Shown: positions 52,270 through 61,703 of the stretch, in pieces
How the letters are laid out: each line of letters starts with the position of its first letter
Numbering within the stretch: the stretch's first letter is position 1
Origin: Streptomyces sp. NBC_01463
GTDB taxonomy: Bacteria; Actinomycetota; Actinomycetes; Streptomycetales; Streptomycetaceae
Assembly: GCA_036227345.1 (NCBI GenBank)
Contig: CP109468.1
Coordinates: 1,240,001-1,304,000 of the forward strand
Length of the DNA stretch: 64,000 bases
Direction of reading: 5' to 3'
Position numbers and translations under genes: made by a program
Notes under the pieces: generated by a model
Told to the model about the DNA's origin: nothing
The model's database searches: none
What the model saw: the letters and a program-made list of their open reading frames with translations, nothing else

Positions 52270-53334
52270 ATGGATCTGCCGGTGATGCCGCCCGTGAAGC
52301 CGATGCTCGCCAAGCCCGTGAAGCGCATCCCGCCGGGCATGCAGTACGAGGCGAAGTGGGACGGCTTCCGGGCGATCGTGCACCGGGACGGCGACGAGGT
52401 GGTGATCGGCAGCCGCACCGGCAAGCCCCTCACCCGCTACTTCCCGGAGCTGGTCACCGCGGTCCGGGCCAGTCTCCCGCCGCGCTGCGTCGTCGACGGC
52501 GAGATCGTGGTCGCGCACGAGGGGCGGCTGGACTTCGACCGGCTCAGCGAGCGCATCCACCCCGCCGACTCCCGGGTACGGCTGCTGGCCGAGCAGACCC
52601 CGGCGAGCCTGGTCGCCTTCGACCTGCTCGCACTGGGCGACGACTCGCTCCTGGAGACCCGGCAGTCGGACCGGCGCGCGGTGCTGGAGGCCGCGCTCGC
52701 CGACGCCTCGGCGCCCGTCCACCTCGCCCCGTCGACCACCGACCCGGCCGTGGCCCAGGAGTGGTTCGAACGGTACGAGGGCGCGGGGCTCGACGGGGTC
52801 GTGGCCAAGCCGCTCGATCTGCCGTACCGGCCGGACACCCGGGTGATGTACAAGATCAAGCACGAGCGGACCGCCGACTGCGTGGTGGCGGGCTACCGCT
52901 TCCACAAGAGCGGCCCGGTCGTCGGCTCGCTGCTGCTCGGACTGTACGACGAAGGGGGCGTCCTGCAGCACGTGGGCGTCTGTGCCGCCTTCCCGATGAA
53001 GCGCCGCGCCGAGCTGATCACCGAACTCGAACCCCTGGTGACCGATGTGGCCGGGCACCCGTGGGGTTCCTGGGCGGACGCCGAGGCGCACGCGGCGTCC
53101 CGGATGCCCGGCGCGCCGAGCCGCTGGTCGGGGAAGAAGGACATGTCCTGGGTGGCGCTGCGTCCCGAGCGGGTCTGCGAGGTGGCGTACGACCACATGG
53201 AGGGCGACCGGTTCCGGCACACCACCCAGTTCCGCAGGTGGCGGCCGGACCGCACCCCCGCCGGCTGCACGTACGCGCAGCTGGAAGAGGTGGTGCGGTA
53301 CGACCTGGCCGCCGTGCTGTCGGCGGGCGGCTGA
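52270..53334 (+). CDS. ATP-dependent DNA ligase, LigC-like
   Basis: 354-residue ligase joining nicked DNA with ATP. Adenylated lysine K29 lies in motif I YEAKWDGFR. Motif III is in SLVAFDLLAL, motif IV in GLDGVVAKP, motif V in RVMYKIKHERTADCVV, and a C-terminal OB-fold closes the chain. No zinc finger or nuclease domain is fused. Its divergent neighbour is the LigD-type polymerase (76 bp between starts). The pair may act in base-excision gap filling, and no Ku gene is in the window. Confidence 0.94.
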   Translation: MDLPVMPPVKPMLAKPVKRIPPGMQYEAKWDGFRAIVHRDGDEVVIGSRTGKPLTRYFPELVTAVRASLPPRCVVDGEIVVAHEGRLDFDRLSERIHPADSRVRLLAEQTPASLVAFDLLALGDDSLLETRQSDRRAVLEAALADASAPVHLAPSTTDPAVAQEWFERYEGAGLDGVVAKPLDLPYRPDTRVMYKIKHERTADCVVAGYRFHKSGPVVGSLLLGLYDEGGVLQHVGVCAAFPMKRRAELITELEPLVTDVAGHPWGSWADAEAHAASRMPGAPSRWSGKKDMSWVALRPERVCEVAYDHMEGDRFRHTTQFRRWRPDRTPAGCTYAQLEEVVRYDLAAVLSAGG

Positions 53335-53354
53335 GCTCTGGGCCGGGGCCGGGA

Positions 53355-54599
53355 TCAGTCGGCGGCCGGCGGCACCGAGGGCGTGGAGCAGGGTTCCTCG
53401 GTCTCCGTGGGGTCGGGTGACGGTGCCCCGGTGGCTGTCTCGGTGTCCGTCGGGTCCGGCGTCGCGCTGTCCGTCGGGCAGCCGGGGTCCTTGGGACCGG
53501 ACGGCGAGGTGCCCGGGTCGGGGGTCGTGGTCGGGTCGGGAGTGGTGGTCGGGTCCGGGCTGCCGGACCCGGTGCCGGTGGGATCGGGCGTGCCCGGGTC
53601 CGTGGAGCCGCCGGGGTCCGGGGAGTCCGTTTCGCCCGGTGAGGGGGTCGTGGAGCCCGGCGCCGTCGGATGTGCGGAGTGGCTCGGCTGCGGTCCGACC
53701 TCGATACCGCCTCCGTCTCCGTCTTTGCCGCCGCCGGTGCCGGGACCGGCCACGGGCTTCTTCGGCTCGTTCGGACCGCCGGCGCCGGGGCTCTTCGGGA
53801 TCGGACCCTTGCCGTCGGGCACCACGTGGCTGCCGTTTCGGTAGAACTCCAGCCAGGACAGCACGGTGCGCAGATAGGTGTCCGAGTGGTTGTAGCTCAG
53901 GATCGACCGGTCGAGGTCGGCGCGCACCGTCAGATCGCGGGTGCCGGCGCAGAGATAGGCTCCGGCGGCCAGGGCGGCGTCGTAGATGTTGCCCGGGTCC
54001 CTGCGCCCGTCGCCGTTGCCGTCCCTGCCCCAGTGCGCCCAGGTCGAGGGGATGAACTGCATGGGGCCGACCGCGCGGTCATAGGTCTTGTCCCCGTCGT
54101 ACCCGCCGCCGTCGGTGTCCGGGATGTTCGCGAACCCGGCGCCGTTGAGCACCGGTCCCAGGATCGGTGAGAGCGTCGTGCCGTGGGCGTCGACCCGGCC
54201 GCCGGCGGCGTGCCCGGACTCGACCTTGCCGATCGCGGCCAGTAACTGCCACGGCAGCCGGCAGCCCGGGTCGCTGCGTCCGAGCGCGCTCTCCGCCTTG
54301 CGGTAGGCGGCGAGGACCGTGGCCGGGATGCCCGCCTCGGCCCATGACTGAACGGCCTCCGGGCTCTGCTTCACCCCCGGCTTCGGCGGCTCGGGGCTCT
54401 TCAGCGGCGGGAGTTCGGTGTGGTACGAGTCGTCGTTGGGCACCGACGACCACGTGACCTCGTCGGTCTCCGTGTTCTGCTTCTGCGGCTTGTCCTGCGC
54501 GACGAGTCCCGGTGCCTGGGACGCGGTGAGCGCTGCCATCGCGGCGACGGCGGCCGCCGTGCCGCCGAGTCCGCGGCGCATGGTGCCGTTGAACCTCAT
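53355..54599 (-). CDS. Secreted lytic transglycosylase (MltB/SLT_2-like) with Pro/Thr-rich tail
   Basis: 414-residue exported muramidase-like protein. After a signal peptide (GLGGTAAAVAAMAALTASQAPG) comes the catalytic domain, with general acid E127 in AAIGKVESGH, AVGPMQFIPSTWAHWGRDGNGDG and AALAAGAYLCAGTRDL. The C-terminal 130 residues are a Pro/Thr/Asp repeat region (DPGTPDPTGTGSGSPDPTTTPDPTT), probably a wall-spanning spacer. It follows the mce operon by 22 bp on the same strand, and this may be more than coincidence, since Mce machinery must cross the cell wall. Confidence 0.88.
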   Translation of the reverse strand: MRFNGTMRRGLGGTAAAVAAMAALTASQAPGLVAQDKPQKQNTETDEVTWSSVPNDDSYHTELPPLKSPEPPKPGVKQSPEAVQSWAEAGIPATVLAAYRKAESALGRSDPGCRLPWQLLAAIGKVESGHAAGGRVDAHGTTLSPILGPVLNGAGFANIPDTDGGGYDGDKTYDRAVGPMQFIPSTWAHWGRDGNGDGRRDPGNIYDAALAAGAYLCAGTRDLTVRADLDRSILSYNHSDTYLRTVLSWLEFYRNGSHVVPDGKGPIPKSPGAGGPNEPKKPVAGPGTGGGKDGDGGGIEVGPQPSHSAHPTAPGSTTPSPGETDSPDPGGSTDPGTPDPTGTGSGSPDPTTTPDPTTTPDPGTSPSGPKDPGCPTDSATPDPTDTETATGAPSPDPTETEEPCSTPSVPPAAD

Positions 54600-54621
54600 G
54601 CGTGCTCTCCTCTCCCCCGGG

Positions 54622-55368
54622 TCACCGGGTGAACGTGTCGATGCCGGATATCCGCCAGGTGCCGCCGCGGCGCACGGCGTCCACGGCGAACATGGCCGCG
54701 GCGTACGTCGTCTCCTCCGACTTGCCCGTACGGGTGTTGCTCTGGTCGGCGAAGATGATCAGCCGGGCGCGGTCGCCGTCGAGCAGCTCCACCCCGCTCT
54801 CGGTGACGGTCGTGGTGAGCACGAGCTTCTGCTTGGGCGCCTGCGCCCGTACCTCGGCGAGCATGTCCGTGTGCTGCTGGACCGCCGCACCCGTCAGGTA
54901 CTTCTTCACCGCGGCGTCGGCCTTGGCGGGCGAGGCGTAGTCGTAGGAGAACACCGCGCCGACGGCCTCGGTGATCTGACCCTTCACCTCGCTGGTGCGG
55001 CCGATGTCGGTGAGCGCGGTGTTCCGCCGGCTCGGGTCGTCGCGCAGACTCCCGGCCGAGGTGAACGCCCAGGCGGCGAAGGCGCCGAGGAGCACGGTCA
55101 GGACACAGAGCACGGCGGGCAGCCGGACCCGGAGACGGGGTGACCGCCCGGACTTCGACGCCTTCCCCTCCTCCTGCGCCGATTCCTTCTCCGGTTCCTT
55201 CTCCGGTTCCTTCTTCGCTTCCTTCTGCTCCTCCGCGTCGTCCTGTGGTTCCTCCGCGACGGTCTCGGCGTCCACGGGCTTGCTCACGGGCGCGGGAGCG
55301 GCGGTGCGTTCGGCGGCGACGGTGGCCAGCCGACGCTGCCGGTTGACGAGGTGACGGGTCGTCGACAT
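54622..55368 (-). CDS. Mce-associated membrane protein
   Basis: 248-residue single-pass membrane protein: a long acidic/basic N-tail (AEEPQDDAEEQKEAKKEPEK), one membrane helix (LPAVLCVLTVLLGAFAAWAF, about 83-102) and an extracytoplasmic domain of the Mce-associated (mas, VirB8-like) type with VFSYDYASPAKADAAVKKYLTG. Fourth and last of the Mas-type genes. Mas proteins stabilise or assemble Mce transporters. Confidence 0.88.
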   Translation of the reverse strand: MSTTRHLVNRQRRLATVAAERTAAPAPVSKPVDAETVAEEPQDDAEEQKEAKKEPEKEPEKESAQEEGKASKSGRSPRLRVRLPAVLCVLTVLLGAFAAWAFTSAGSLRDDPSRRNTALTDIGRTSEVKGQITEAVGAVFSYDYASPAKADAAVKKYLTGAAVQQHTDMLAEVRAQAPKQKLVLTTTVTESGVELLDGDRARLIIFADQSNTRTGKSEETTYAAAMFAVDAVRRGGTWRISGIDTFTR

Positions 55369-55407
55369 GTCCGGGGTCCTCTCGGTGCGGGTGGGGAGTC
55401 GGTGGCG

Positions 55408-55938
55408 TCAGCCGGCGGTGTTGCCGACGGGTGCCTGGCCGAGGGCGCTGAGCTTCCACCCGTCGGAGGTGCGGGTGAGCTGCCCCAGCATCCGGCTCTC
55501 CTTCACCGCGGGCTTGCCCTTGGGCGCGGTCACGGTCACCCGCAGCGCCACCATCACGCCCGCCTTCCCGGCCCGGTCGTCGAGCTCGGTGACCGCGCCG
55601 GACAGCACCTTGGCGGTGCTGACGGTCTTCGCCTCCTGGATCTGCTTCACGAACCCGTCGCGTCCGTCGACGAGTTGCTGGTGCAGGTCCCCGGTGGTGG
55701 AGTCCTCCCAGCTGTCGAGTCCCTTGGCGAGCTGCTCGTGGTCGAGCGTGTTCATGTTCTGCACGGCCTGCTCGCCGGCGGCCAGCGCGTCGTCGCGGGC
55801 CTGGGCGTACGCCGCCGAGTCGTCGTGCGCCGCCTGGTACCGGGACACGCCGCCCCAGCCCGCGGCACCGGCCGCCGCGAGTGTCAGCACGATCGCTGCC
55901 GCCACCAGCGGGTTCCTCGTCATCCGTACCCGTGCCAT
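55408..55938 (-). CDS. Mce-associated membrane protein
   Basis: 176 residues, one N-terminal helix (LVAAAIVLTLAAAGAAGWGG) and a periplasmic-type NTF2/VirB8-like domain (AYAQARDDALAAGEQAVQNMNTLDHEQLAKGLDSWEDSTTGDLH). The DxxA-QARDDALAAG and LDSW patterns recur in the neighbouring Mas proteins, indicating gene duplication. It ends 39 bp from the next gene. ATG 55938 has a GGGAGAGG site. Confidence 0.88.
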   Translation of the reverse strand: MARVRMTRNPLVAAAIVLTLAAAGAAGWGGVSRYQAAHDDSAAYAQARDDALAAGEQAVQNMNTLDHEQLAKGLDSWEDSTTGDLHQQLVDGRDGFVKQIQEAKTVSTAKVLSGAVTELDDRAGKAGVMVALRVTVTAPKGKPAVKESRMLGQLTRTSDGWKLSALGQAPVGNTAG

Positions 55939-55997
55939 CGCTGCCTCTCCCTGCCGTGTGGTGCGGTATCGCCCGGTGCGTCGTGCGGTGGGGTGCG

Positions 55998-56609
55998 CTA
56001 TCTGGCCTTGATCTCCACGATCGTCCAGTGCCCTTCCCGGAGTTGGGCCGTGACGGACAGCTGCGCCGCCGCGGTGCTCGCGGCCTTGCCCTTGCGCTCG
56101 TAGACCTGGTCGAGGAAGACCAGGAGGTGGGCGCTGTCGCCGGTCAGCCGGGTCACCCCGGCACGCACGACGTGGGTGGTGAGGGTGAGCTTCTGGTCGG
56201 CGGCCTGCTTCTCGACCTGGCCGAAGAGCGCCGCGTACTGCTGGAGCGCCTTGCCCGCCAGGAGCCGCTGCGCGGACGCCTTGGTGGCGGCCGTGTCGCC
56301 GGGGCCGTAGGAGAAGACCTTGCCGAGTGCGTTGGTGACGTCGCCGGCGACCTGGGTGGTCACCGCGCTGTCCGTCAGCGCCCGGTTGGCGGTGGCGGGC
56401 GTGTCGCGCAGCTGCCGGCCCGCGACGAAGAAGGCGCCGCCGGCCGCGATCAGGGCGACGACGAGCACCCCGGCCAGCACGCGGGGCCACCGCCTGGCGG
56501 GACCGGCCTCGATGTCGGTGTCCGTGTCGGCTCCGGTGTCGTCGGGCGGGACGCTGCCGGACGCCTCCTGGACCGCGTCGTCGGGGTCGATCACACTGCG
56601 CAGCCTCAT
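55998..56609 (-). CDS. Mce-associated membrane protein
   Basis: 203 residues: acidic N-tail, one membrane helix (VLAGVLVVALIAAGGAFFVA) and the Mas-type domain (ALGKVFSYGPGDTAATKASAQRLLAGKALQQYAALF). It resembles the 54622-55368 product, so these two form one subtype and the LDSW-type proteins another. The ATG overlaps the preceding gene by 4 nt. Confidence 0.88.
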   Translation of the reverse strand: MRLRSVIDPDDAVQEASGSVPPDDTGADTDTDIEAGPARRWPRVLAGVLVVALIAAGGAFFVAGRQLRDTPATANRALTDSAVTTQVAGDVTNALGKVFSYGPGDTAATKASAQRLLAGKALQQYAALFGQVEKQAADQKLTLTTHVVRAGVTRLTGDSAHLLVFLDQVYERKGKAASTAAAQLSVTAQLREGHWTIVEIKAR

Positions 56610-57127
56610 GTGCCGCTCCCTATGCCGAGCGCGGTGAGCGCCTTGATCTTCCAGCCGTCCCCGGTCCGGACGAGCGTCGCCTCGAAGCGTTTGCGCTCGG
56701 TGCCGGCCTTGCCCGTGCGCGGGGTGACCTCGATGTCGACGGTCGCGATCATCAGTGCCGTGCCCGTACGCTCGTCCACTTCGGTGAGGGCCGCGTCGGT
56801 GACCTTGCCGCGCGCCGTCGTGCCGGACTTCTTGAGCTCGGCGGCGTCCTTGGCGCGGGTGCGCTTCAGCTGGTCGTGCAGCGGGCCGGTGGAGGCGTCG
56901 AGCCAGCCGGCGAGACCGGTGTCGACGCTCGTGGCGTCCTTGCCGTCCAGGCTGTTGAGCCGGGCCAGGTCCACCTTGCCGTCCGCCAGCGCGGCGTCCC
57001 GGCTCTTCGCGTACGCCAGGTCGTCGTCGCCGCGCGCCTGCGCGTACGACCAGCCCCCAAGCGCGCAGATCAGTGCGGCGACGAGCAGGACGGCCCAGCC
57101 GCCGATGCTGCGGGTACGGGGGGTCAT
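56606..57127 (-). CDS. Mce-associated membrane protein
   Basis: 173 residues: N-terminal helix (GWAVLLVAALICALGGWSYA), then AYAKSRDAALADGKVDLARLNSLDGKDATSVDTGLAGWLDASTGPLHDQLKR. It matches the 55408-55938 product. Subtypes therefore alternate along the operon. It overlaps the mceF stop by 4 nt. Confidence 0.88.
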   Translation of the reverse strand: MTPRTRSIGGWAVLLVAALICALGGWSYAQARGDDDLAYAKSRDAALADGKVDLARLNSLDGKDATSVDTGLAGWLDASTGPLHDQLKRTRAKDAAELKKSGTTARGKVTDAALTEVDERTGTALMIATVDIEVTPRTGKAGTERKRFEATLVRTGDGWKIKALTALGIGSGT

Positions 57128-58386
57128 GCGCCGCCTCCCTGTCCCAGGCCCAGCAGTCCGGCCATGCCGTCGGCCGCGGGCGCGGGGTCCGTCGCGGCGC
57201 CGAGCACTCCGGGCAGCCGGTCCTGACCGCGGTCGTCGAGGAGCAGCGTGCCGGGCTTGGCGGGTGCGGGCAGCGGACCGCCCTTCGGGGCGTTCGCACT
57301 GCCGCGGACGTTGATGCCGGTGCCGGGCGACGAGGTGCAGCGGGCCTTGGTGTTGACGGCCGGAGCGGGTGCGAGGTCGAGCCCGTTGCGGTACGTCGTG
57401 CCGCCGTATCCGGAGGTGCAGGGCAGCGGCTCGAAGAAGGTGACCGACATGCCGAACCGGGCACCGTCCTCGTCGACCGCGCTGGCCCCCGCCGCCGCGA
57501 CGGCCGGGAGTTTCACGAGGAGTTCCTCCAGTCCGCGCTGCCGGGTCACGGCGACGTCCGACGTGGTGAGGAGGTTGGCGACGACGACGCCGAAGCTCGG
57601 GTCGAGGTCGCGCAGCAGTCCGCTGATCTGCCCGGTCGCGTCGGGTGCGGCGGCGATCAGCTTGCGCAGGTCGGTGTCCGAGCCCTTGAGCTGGGCCGCC
57701 AGTTCCTTCGCGCCCGAGGCGAAGCCCTTGAGCGCCTCGCCCTGTTCGGCCTGGGTCCGCAGCACGGTCTCGCCGTCCCGCATGAGCCTGGTGTTGACGG
57801 GCAGCGCGTCGTCGGCGGCCTGGACGAACTCGCCGCCGGTGTCCAGCAGGACCTGGAGGTCGTCGCCGCGGCCGGAGAACGCGGTGCCGAACTCGTCGAC
57901 CACCGTGCGCAGGGACTCCAGGTCGACGGACGAGGCGAGGCCGTTGACGCTGGTGAGGACGTTGGTCACCGGTGCCGGGACGGTGGTCTCGGCCTGGTCG
58001 ATGACCGAACCGTTCGCGAGGACGGGGCCGTCGGTGCGGGCCGGCCGCAGGTCGACGTACTGCTCGCCGACCGCGGAGAGGTTGGCGACGACCGCCTTGA
58101 GGTCCTCGGGGATGGGCGGCGCCGACTTGTCGATGCGCAGCTCGGCCTCCACACCGTCCTCGGTGAGCTCGATGGGCCCGACCCGGCCGACGGAGACCCC
58201 GCGGTAGGTGACGTTGGAGTGGGTGAACAGGCCACCGGTGCGCGGGAGCTGCATCTTGACGGTGTAGTAGTCGCGCATGCCGACGTAGTGGCCGAGGTCG
58301 GCGTACCGCACGCCCAGGTAGCCGAGCACCAGCACCGCGATGATCAGGAACGCGATGTTCTTCAGCCGGATGGCGAAGGTGATCAT
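57124..58386 (-). CDS. mceF: MCE family protein MceF
   Basis: 420-residue Mce protein: N-terminal helix (LKNIAFLIIAVLVLGYLGVRYA), an MCE/MlaD domain (YYTVKMQLPRTGGLFTHSNVTYRGVSVGRVGPIEL) and a long helical needle domain, then a Gly/Pro-rich tail. Last of the six Mce subunits that form a lipid-conducting hexamer driven by an MlaF-like ATPase (not in this window). Overlaps mceE by 4 nt. Confidence 0.93.
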   Translation of the reverse strand: MITFAIRLKNIAFLIIAVLVLGYLGVRYADLGHYVGMRDYYTVKMQLPRTGGLFTHSNVTYRGVSVGRVGPIELTEDGVEAELRIDKSAPPIPEDLKAVVANLSAVGEQYVDLRPARTDGPVLANGSVIDQAETTVPAPVTNVLTSVNGLASSVDLESLRTVVDEFGTAFSGRGDDLQVLLDTGGEFVQAADDALPVNTRLMRDGETVLRTQAEQGEALKGFASGAKELAAQLKGSDTDLRKLIAAAPDATGQISGLLRDLDPSFGVVVANLLTTSDVAVTRQRGLEELLVKLPAVAAAGASAVDEDGARFGMSVTFFEPLPCTSGYGGTTYRNGLDLAPAPAVNTKARCTSSPGTGINVRGSANAPKGGPLPAPAKPGTLLLDDRGQDRLPGVLGAATDPAPAADGMAGLLGLGQGGGA

Positions 58387-59564
58387 CGGTTGCTCCCCTC
58401 CGTGGCCTGGCCCGTCCGGGGAGTGGCCGTCCCTGGCGTGGTGGTCGCGGGGAGCGGCAGCGGGAGTGCGGCGCCGGCTGCCGTTTTCGCCCCGGCGGCC
58501 GGGGGGTCCGGATCCGGTTCGAGGGCGGGGATGATCTGGGTGCCAGGTGCGGCCGTCATGTCCAGGTACACGTTGAGGTAGTCGCCCTTCACACCGCGCA
58601 GCACCTCGTCCGTGAACGGGTAGGTGAGCAGCACCTGGAGGGAGTCGGGCAGGTCGTCGCCGGAGTCGGCCAGGGCCCGGAGGGTGGGGGCGATGGCCTT
58701 CAGGTCGGCGATCGTGTCCGCCTTGCTCTTGTTGATGGTGGTGACGGCGACGTCGGAGAGGGTGTCCAGGGAGCGCAGCATGGTCAGGAGCGAGCCGCGC
58801 TGCTTCTCCAGGACCTTCATGCCGGGGCTGAGCCCGGTGAGGACCTTGCCGACGTCCTGTTTGCGGGTGGCGAGGGTGGCGGCGAGCCGGTTGACGCCGT
58901 CGAGCGCCGATGTGATGTCGCCGCGGTGGTCGTCGAGGTTGGTGACGAGGGTGTCGACGCGCTTGAGCATGGACCGGACCTGGGGTTCCTGTCCGGCCAG
59001 TGCCTTGTTGAGCTCGGTGGTGATGGTCTTCAGCTGCTGGACGCCGCCGCCGTTGAGGAGCATCGACAGCGCCCCGAACACCTCTTCGACCTCGGGGTTC
59101 CGGTTGGTCCGGGTGAGCGGGATGCGGTCGCCGGAGGCGAGGGTGCCGCGGGCGGTGCCGCTCGCAGGGGGCGAGAGCTGGATGTACTTCTCGCCCAGGA
59201 GGCTCGACTGTTCGAGGTGCGCGTAGGCGTTGGCGGGCAGTTTGATCTTCCCGTTGACCTTCATGGTGACCCGGGCCTGCCAGGTGTCGGGGGCGAGGGA
59301 GATCTTGGTGACGCGGCCGACGGCGACGTCGTTGACCTTCACCGAGGACTGCGGGGCGAGGCTGAGCACGTCCCCGAAGTCCGCCGTGATCTCGTACGGA
59401 TGGTCGCCGAGGTCCGCACCGCCGGGCAGCGGCACGTCCTCGATGCCGGAGAAGTGCGGGGCCTGGCAGCCGGTGACGAAGAGGGTGCAGCAGAGGCCGA
59501 ACGCGATCAGGGTGGCGGCGCCCGTCGTCGCGCGGGCTCCGGGTCCGCGCGGGGTCCGGCTCAT
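58383..59564 (-). CDS. mceE: MCE family lipoprotein MceE
   Basis: 393 residues with a lipobox (CCTLFVTGCQAPHF, cysteine in VTGC), making it the lipid-anchored subunit, as in mycobacterial MceE/LprN. MCE domain: YEITADFGDVLSLAPQSSVKVNDVAVGRVTKISL. The helical domain and a Pro/Ala/Thr-rich C-tail follow. It overlaps mceD by 4 nt. Confidence 0.93.
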   Translation of the reverse strand: MSRTPRGPGARATTGAATLIAFGLCCTLFVTGCQAPHFSGIEDVPLPGGADLGDHPYEITADFGDVLSLAPQSSVKVNDVAVGRVTKISLAPDTWQARVTMKVNGKIKLPANAYAHLEQSSLLGEKYIQLSPPASGTARGTLASGDRIPLTRTNRNPEVEEVFGALSMLLNGGGVQQLKTITTELNKALAGQEPQVRSMLKRVDTLVTNLDDHRGDITSALDGVNRLAATLATRKQDVGKVLTGLSPGMKVLEKQRGSLLTMLRSLDTLSDVAVTTINKSKADTIADLKAIAPTLRALADSGDDLPDSLQVLLTYPFTDEVLRGVKGDYLNVYLDMTAAPGTQIIPALEPDPDPPAAGAKTAAGAALPLPLPATTTPGTATPRTGQATEGSNR

Positions 59565-60682
59565 CGGTTCGCCCCCTTCTCGTCGTTGCCGCTCTTCGCC
59601 GCGGCGTTCTTCGGTGTGCCGTAGACGGTGCCCACGGCCGGCAGCGGCAGGGCGGGGAGCGCCGCCTGCCGTTCGGCGTCCACCGGGGTGAGCCCGGTGA
59701 GGGAAGGATCGATGAGCGGGCCGCCCATGCTGAGCTCGTTGAGGTCGGTCCGGCCGTTGAGGGTGCGGTGGGCGGGGTCGTACGCGTTCAGGACGTTGCC
59801 CGCGGCCAGCGGCAGGGTGTCGAGCGACTCGGCCAGTGAGGCGCGCTGGTCGACGAGGGTCTGGGTGATCGGCACCAGCGCGTCCACGTTCTCCTTGAGC
59901 GCGCCCCGGTTGTCCTTGATGAACGTCTTGACCTGGGCGAGGGCGGTGCCGAGTTCCTTGAGCGCGGCCCCGAGGTTCTTCTTGTCGTCCGCCAGGAAGC
60001 CGGTGACCGAGTTCAGCTGGTTCTCGGCCGTGCGCACGTTGCCGTCGTTGTCCTTCAGCATGGTGGTGAAGGTCTGGAGGTAGGCCAGGGTGTCGAAGAG
60101 GTTCCCGCTGCTCTTGTCGAGGGTCTTCGTCGCCTTGCCGAACTGCTCGATGGAGTCGCCGATGTCCTTGCCGTTGCCCTTGAGGTTCTTCGCGCCGGTG
60201 TCCAGGAGTCCGGCGAAGGCTCCCTGCGCGTTCGCCCCGTCCGGGCCGAGCGCGGTGGAGAGTTCGGTGATGGACGCGTACAGCTGGTCCACCTCGACCG
60301 GTGTCGCGTTCTTCGACGCGGGCAGTTCGGCGTCGTCCTCCAGGACCGCTCCCCCGGTGTAGACGGGGGCGAGCTGGACGTACCGGTCGGCGACGAGGCT
60401 GGGGGCGACGACGACGGCGTGCACGTCCTTGGGGACCTGGACGCCCTTGTCGACCCGCAGGACGACCTTGACGTCCTTGCCGCGGGGTTCGACCGATTCG
60501 ACGGTGCCGACCCGGACTCCGAGGATCCGCAGGTCGGATCCGGCGTAGACGCCGGTCGCCTGCTCGAAGTACGCGGTGACGGTCGTCGTGCCCTCTTCCT
60601 CCATGGCCATCACCCCGGAGGTGGCCGCGACGGCCACGACCACGAGGCCGGCCCCGATGCCGATGACGCGGGTGAGTCTCAT
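59561..60682 (-). CDS. mceD: MCE family protein MceD
   Basis: 373 residues. N-terminal helix (VIGIGAGLVVVAVAATSGVMA), MCE domain (TTVTAYFEQATGVYAGSDLRILGVRVGTVESVEP) and helical needle. Start ATG 60682 is one base after the mceC stop (TGA-G-ATG), so translation is coupled. Confidence 0.93.
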   Translation of the reverse strand: MRLTRVIGIGAGLVVVAVAATSGVMAMEEEGTTTVTAYFEQATGVYAGSDLRILGVRVGTVESVEPRGKDVKVVLRVDKGVQVPKDVHAVVVAPSLVADRYVQLAPVYTGGAVLEDDAELPASKNATPVEVDQLYASITELSTALGPDGANAQGAFAGLLDTGAKNLKGNGKDIGDSIEQFGKATKTLDKSSGNLFDTLAYLQTFTTMLKDNDGNVRTAENQLNSVTGFLADDKKNLGAALKELGTALAQVKTFIKDNRGALKENVDALVPITQTLVDQRASLAESLDTLPLAAGNVLNAYDPAHRTLNGRTDLNELSMGGPLIDPSLTGLTPVDAERQAALPALPLPAVGTVYGTPKNAAAKSGNDEKGANR

Positions 60683-60683
60683 C

Positions 60684-61703
60684 TCAGCTCCCGCCTTCCT
60701 GCTTGGGAGGCATGCAGCCGGTCGCCGGGGGCGTGTTGGCGGGCAGGTAGTCCTTCGGGACGACACCGCAGACGTAGTTGTCGAACCAGCGGCCGTTGCC
60801 CAGGGTGTTGCCGACGAGCCTGTTGTAGGAGCCGGCGATCGAGAGGACCTTGTCGAGGCTCTTGCGGTTCTTGTTCAGGACGGCGGTGACCCGGCCCAGC
60901 GCCTTCAGCGTGGGCTTGAGCTGCTTGTTGTTGTCGGCGACGAGTCCGGTGAGCTGGGTGCCCAGGTCACGGGTGCCGGTGAGCAGCAGGTGGATGGAGT
61001 CGCGGCGTGCCTGGATCTCGCCGAGGAGCAGGTTGCCGTCTTCGAGGAGGGTCTCGAAGCTGCTCTTCTTGGTGGCGAGGGTCTTGGTGAGCTGTTTGCT
61101 GCCCTTGAGGAGGGTCGCGAGCTGCGCGTCGCGCTCGGAGACGGTCTTGGAGAGGGCGGACAGCCCCTTGGCGGCACTCTTCACGTCGGGCGGGGAGTCC
61201 TTGAAGGTGGCGGAGATCGTCTCGAAGCTCTTGGCGAGCTGCTCGGTGTCGATCTCGCCGATGGTCTCGCCGAGACCGTTGAAGGCCTGGGTGACGTCGT
61301 ACGGCGAGGTGGTGCGGCTCGCCGTGATGCGCTCGTCGGGGTTCTGCCGGGCTTCGCCGAGGGGGTCCACGGCCAGGTACTTGTCGCCGAGGAGTGTCTT
61401 GATGGCGATGCCGACGGTGCTCGCGTTGCCGATCCAGGCGTCCTTGACCTTGAAGGTCACCTTCACCTTGGCGCCGTCGAGGGAGACCCCGGTGACCTTG
61501 CCGACCTTCACTCCGGCGATCCGCACCTCGTCGCCCTCGTCGAGCCCGGCGGACTCGGTGAAGTCGGCGCTGTAGGTGGTGCCACCGCCGATGAAGGGCA
61601 GCGAGTCGGCGCGGTAGGCGCCGTATCCGATGAGGGCGAGTACGAGGAGTCCGACGACGCTGACGGCGACGGGGTTGCGGTCGCGTATGGGCTTCATTCT
61701 CAT
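60684..61703 (-). CDS. mceC: MCE family protein MceC
   Basis: 339 residues. MCE domain: YSADFTESAGLDEGDEVRIAGVKVGKVTGVSLDGAKVKVTF; cysteines near the C-terminus (NYVCGVVPKDYLP...GCMPP) match other Mce subunits. N-terminal helix PVAVSVVGLLVLALIGYGAY. ATG 61703 overlaps the mceB stop by 4 nt. Confidence 0.93.
   Translation of the reverse strand: MRMKPIRDRNPVAVSVVGLLVLALIGYGAYRADSLPFIGGGTTYSADFTESAGLDEGDEVRIAGVKVGKVTGVSLDGAKVKVTFKVKDAWIGNASTVGIAIKTLLGDKYLAVDPLGEARQNPDERITASRTTSPYDVTQAFNGLGETIGEIDTEQLAKSFETISATFKDSPPDVKSAAKGLSALSKTVSERDAQLATLLKGSKQLTKTLATKKSSFETLLEDGNLLLGEIQARRDSIHLLLTGTRDLGTQLTGLVADNNKQLKPTLKALGRVTAVLNKNRKSLDKVLSIAGSYNRLVGNTLGNGRWFDNYVCGVVPKDYLPANTPPATGCMPPKQEGGS

Noticed and set aside
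52194..52433. N-terminal extension of the LigD-type polymerase to 52433
   Set aside because: Would overlap the start of the divergent ligase gene and adds residues unlike the family; ATG 52193 gives the standard N-terminus.
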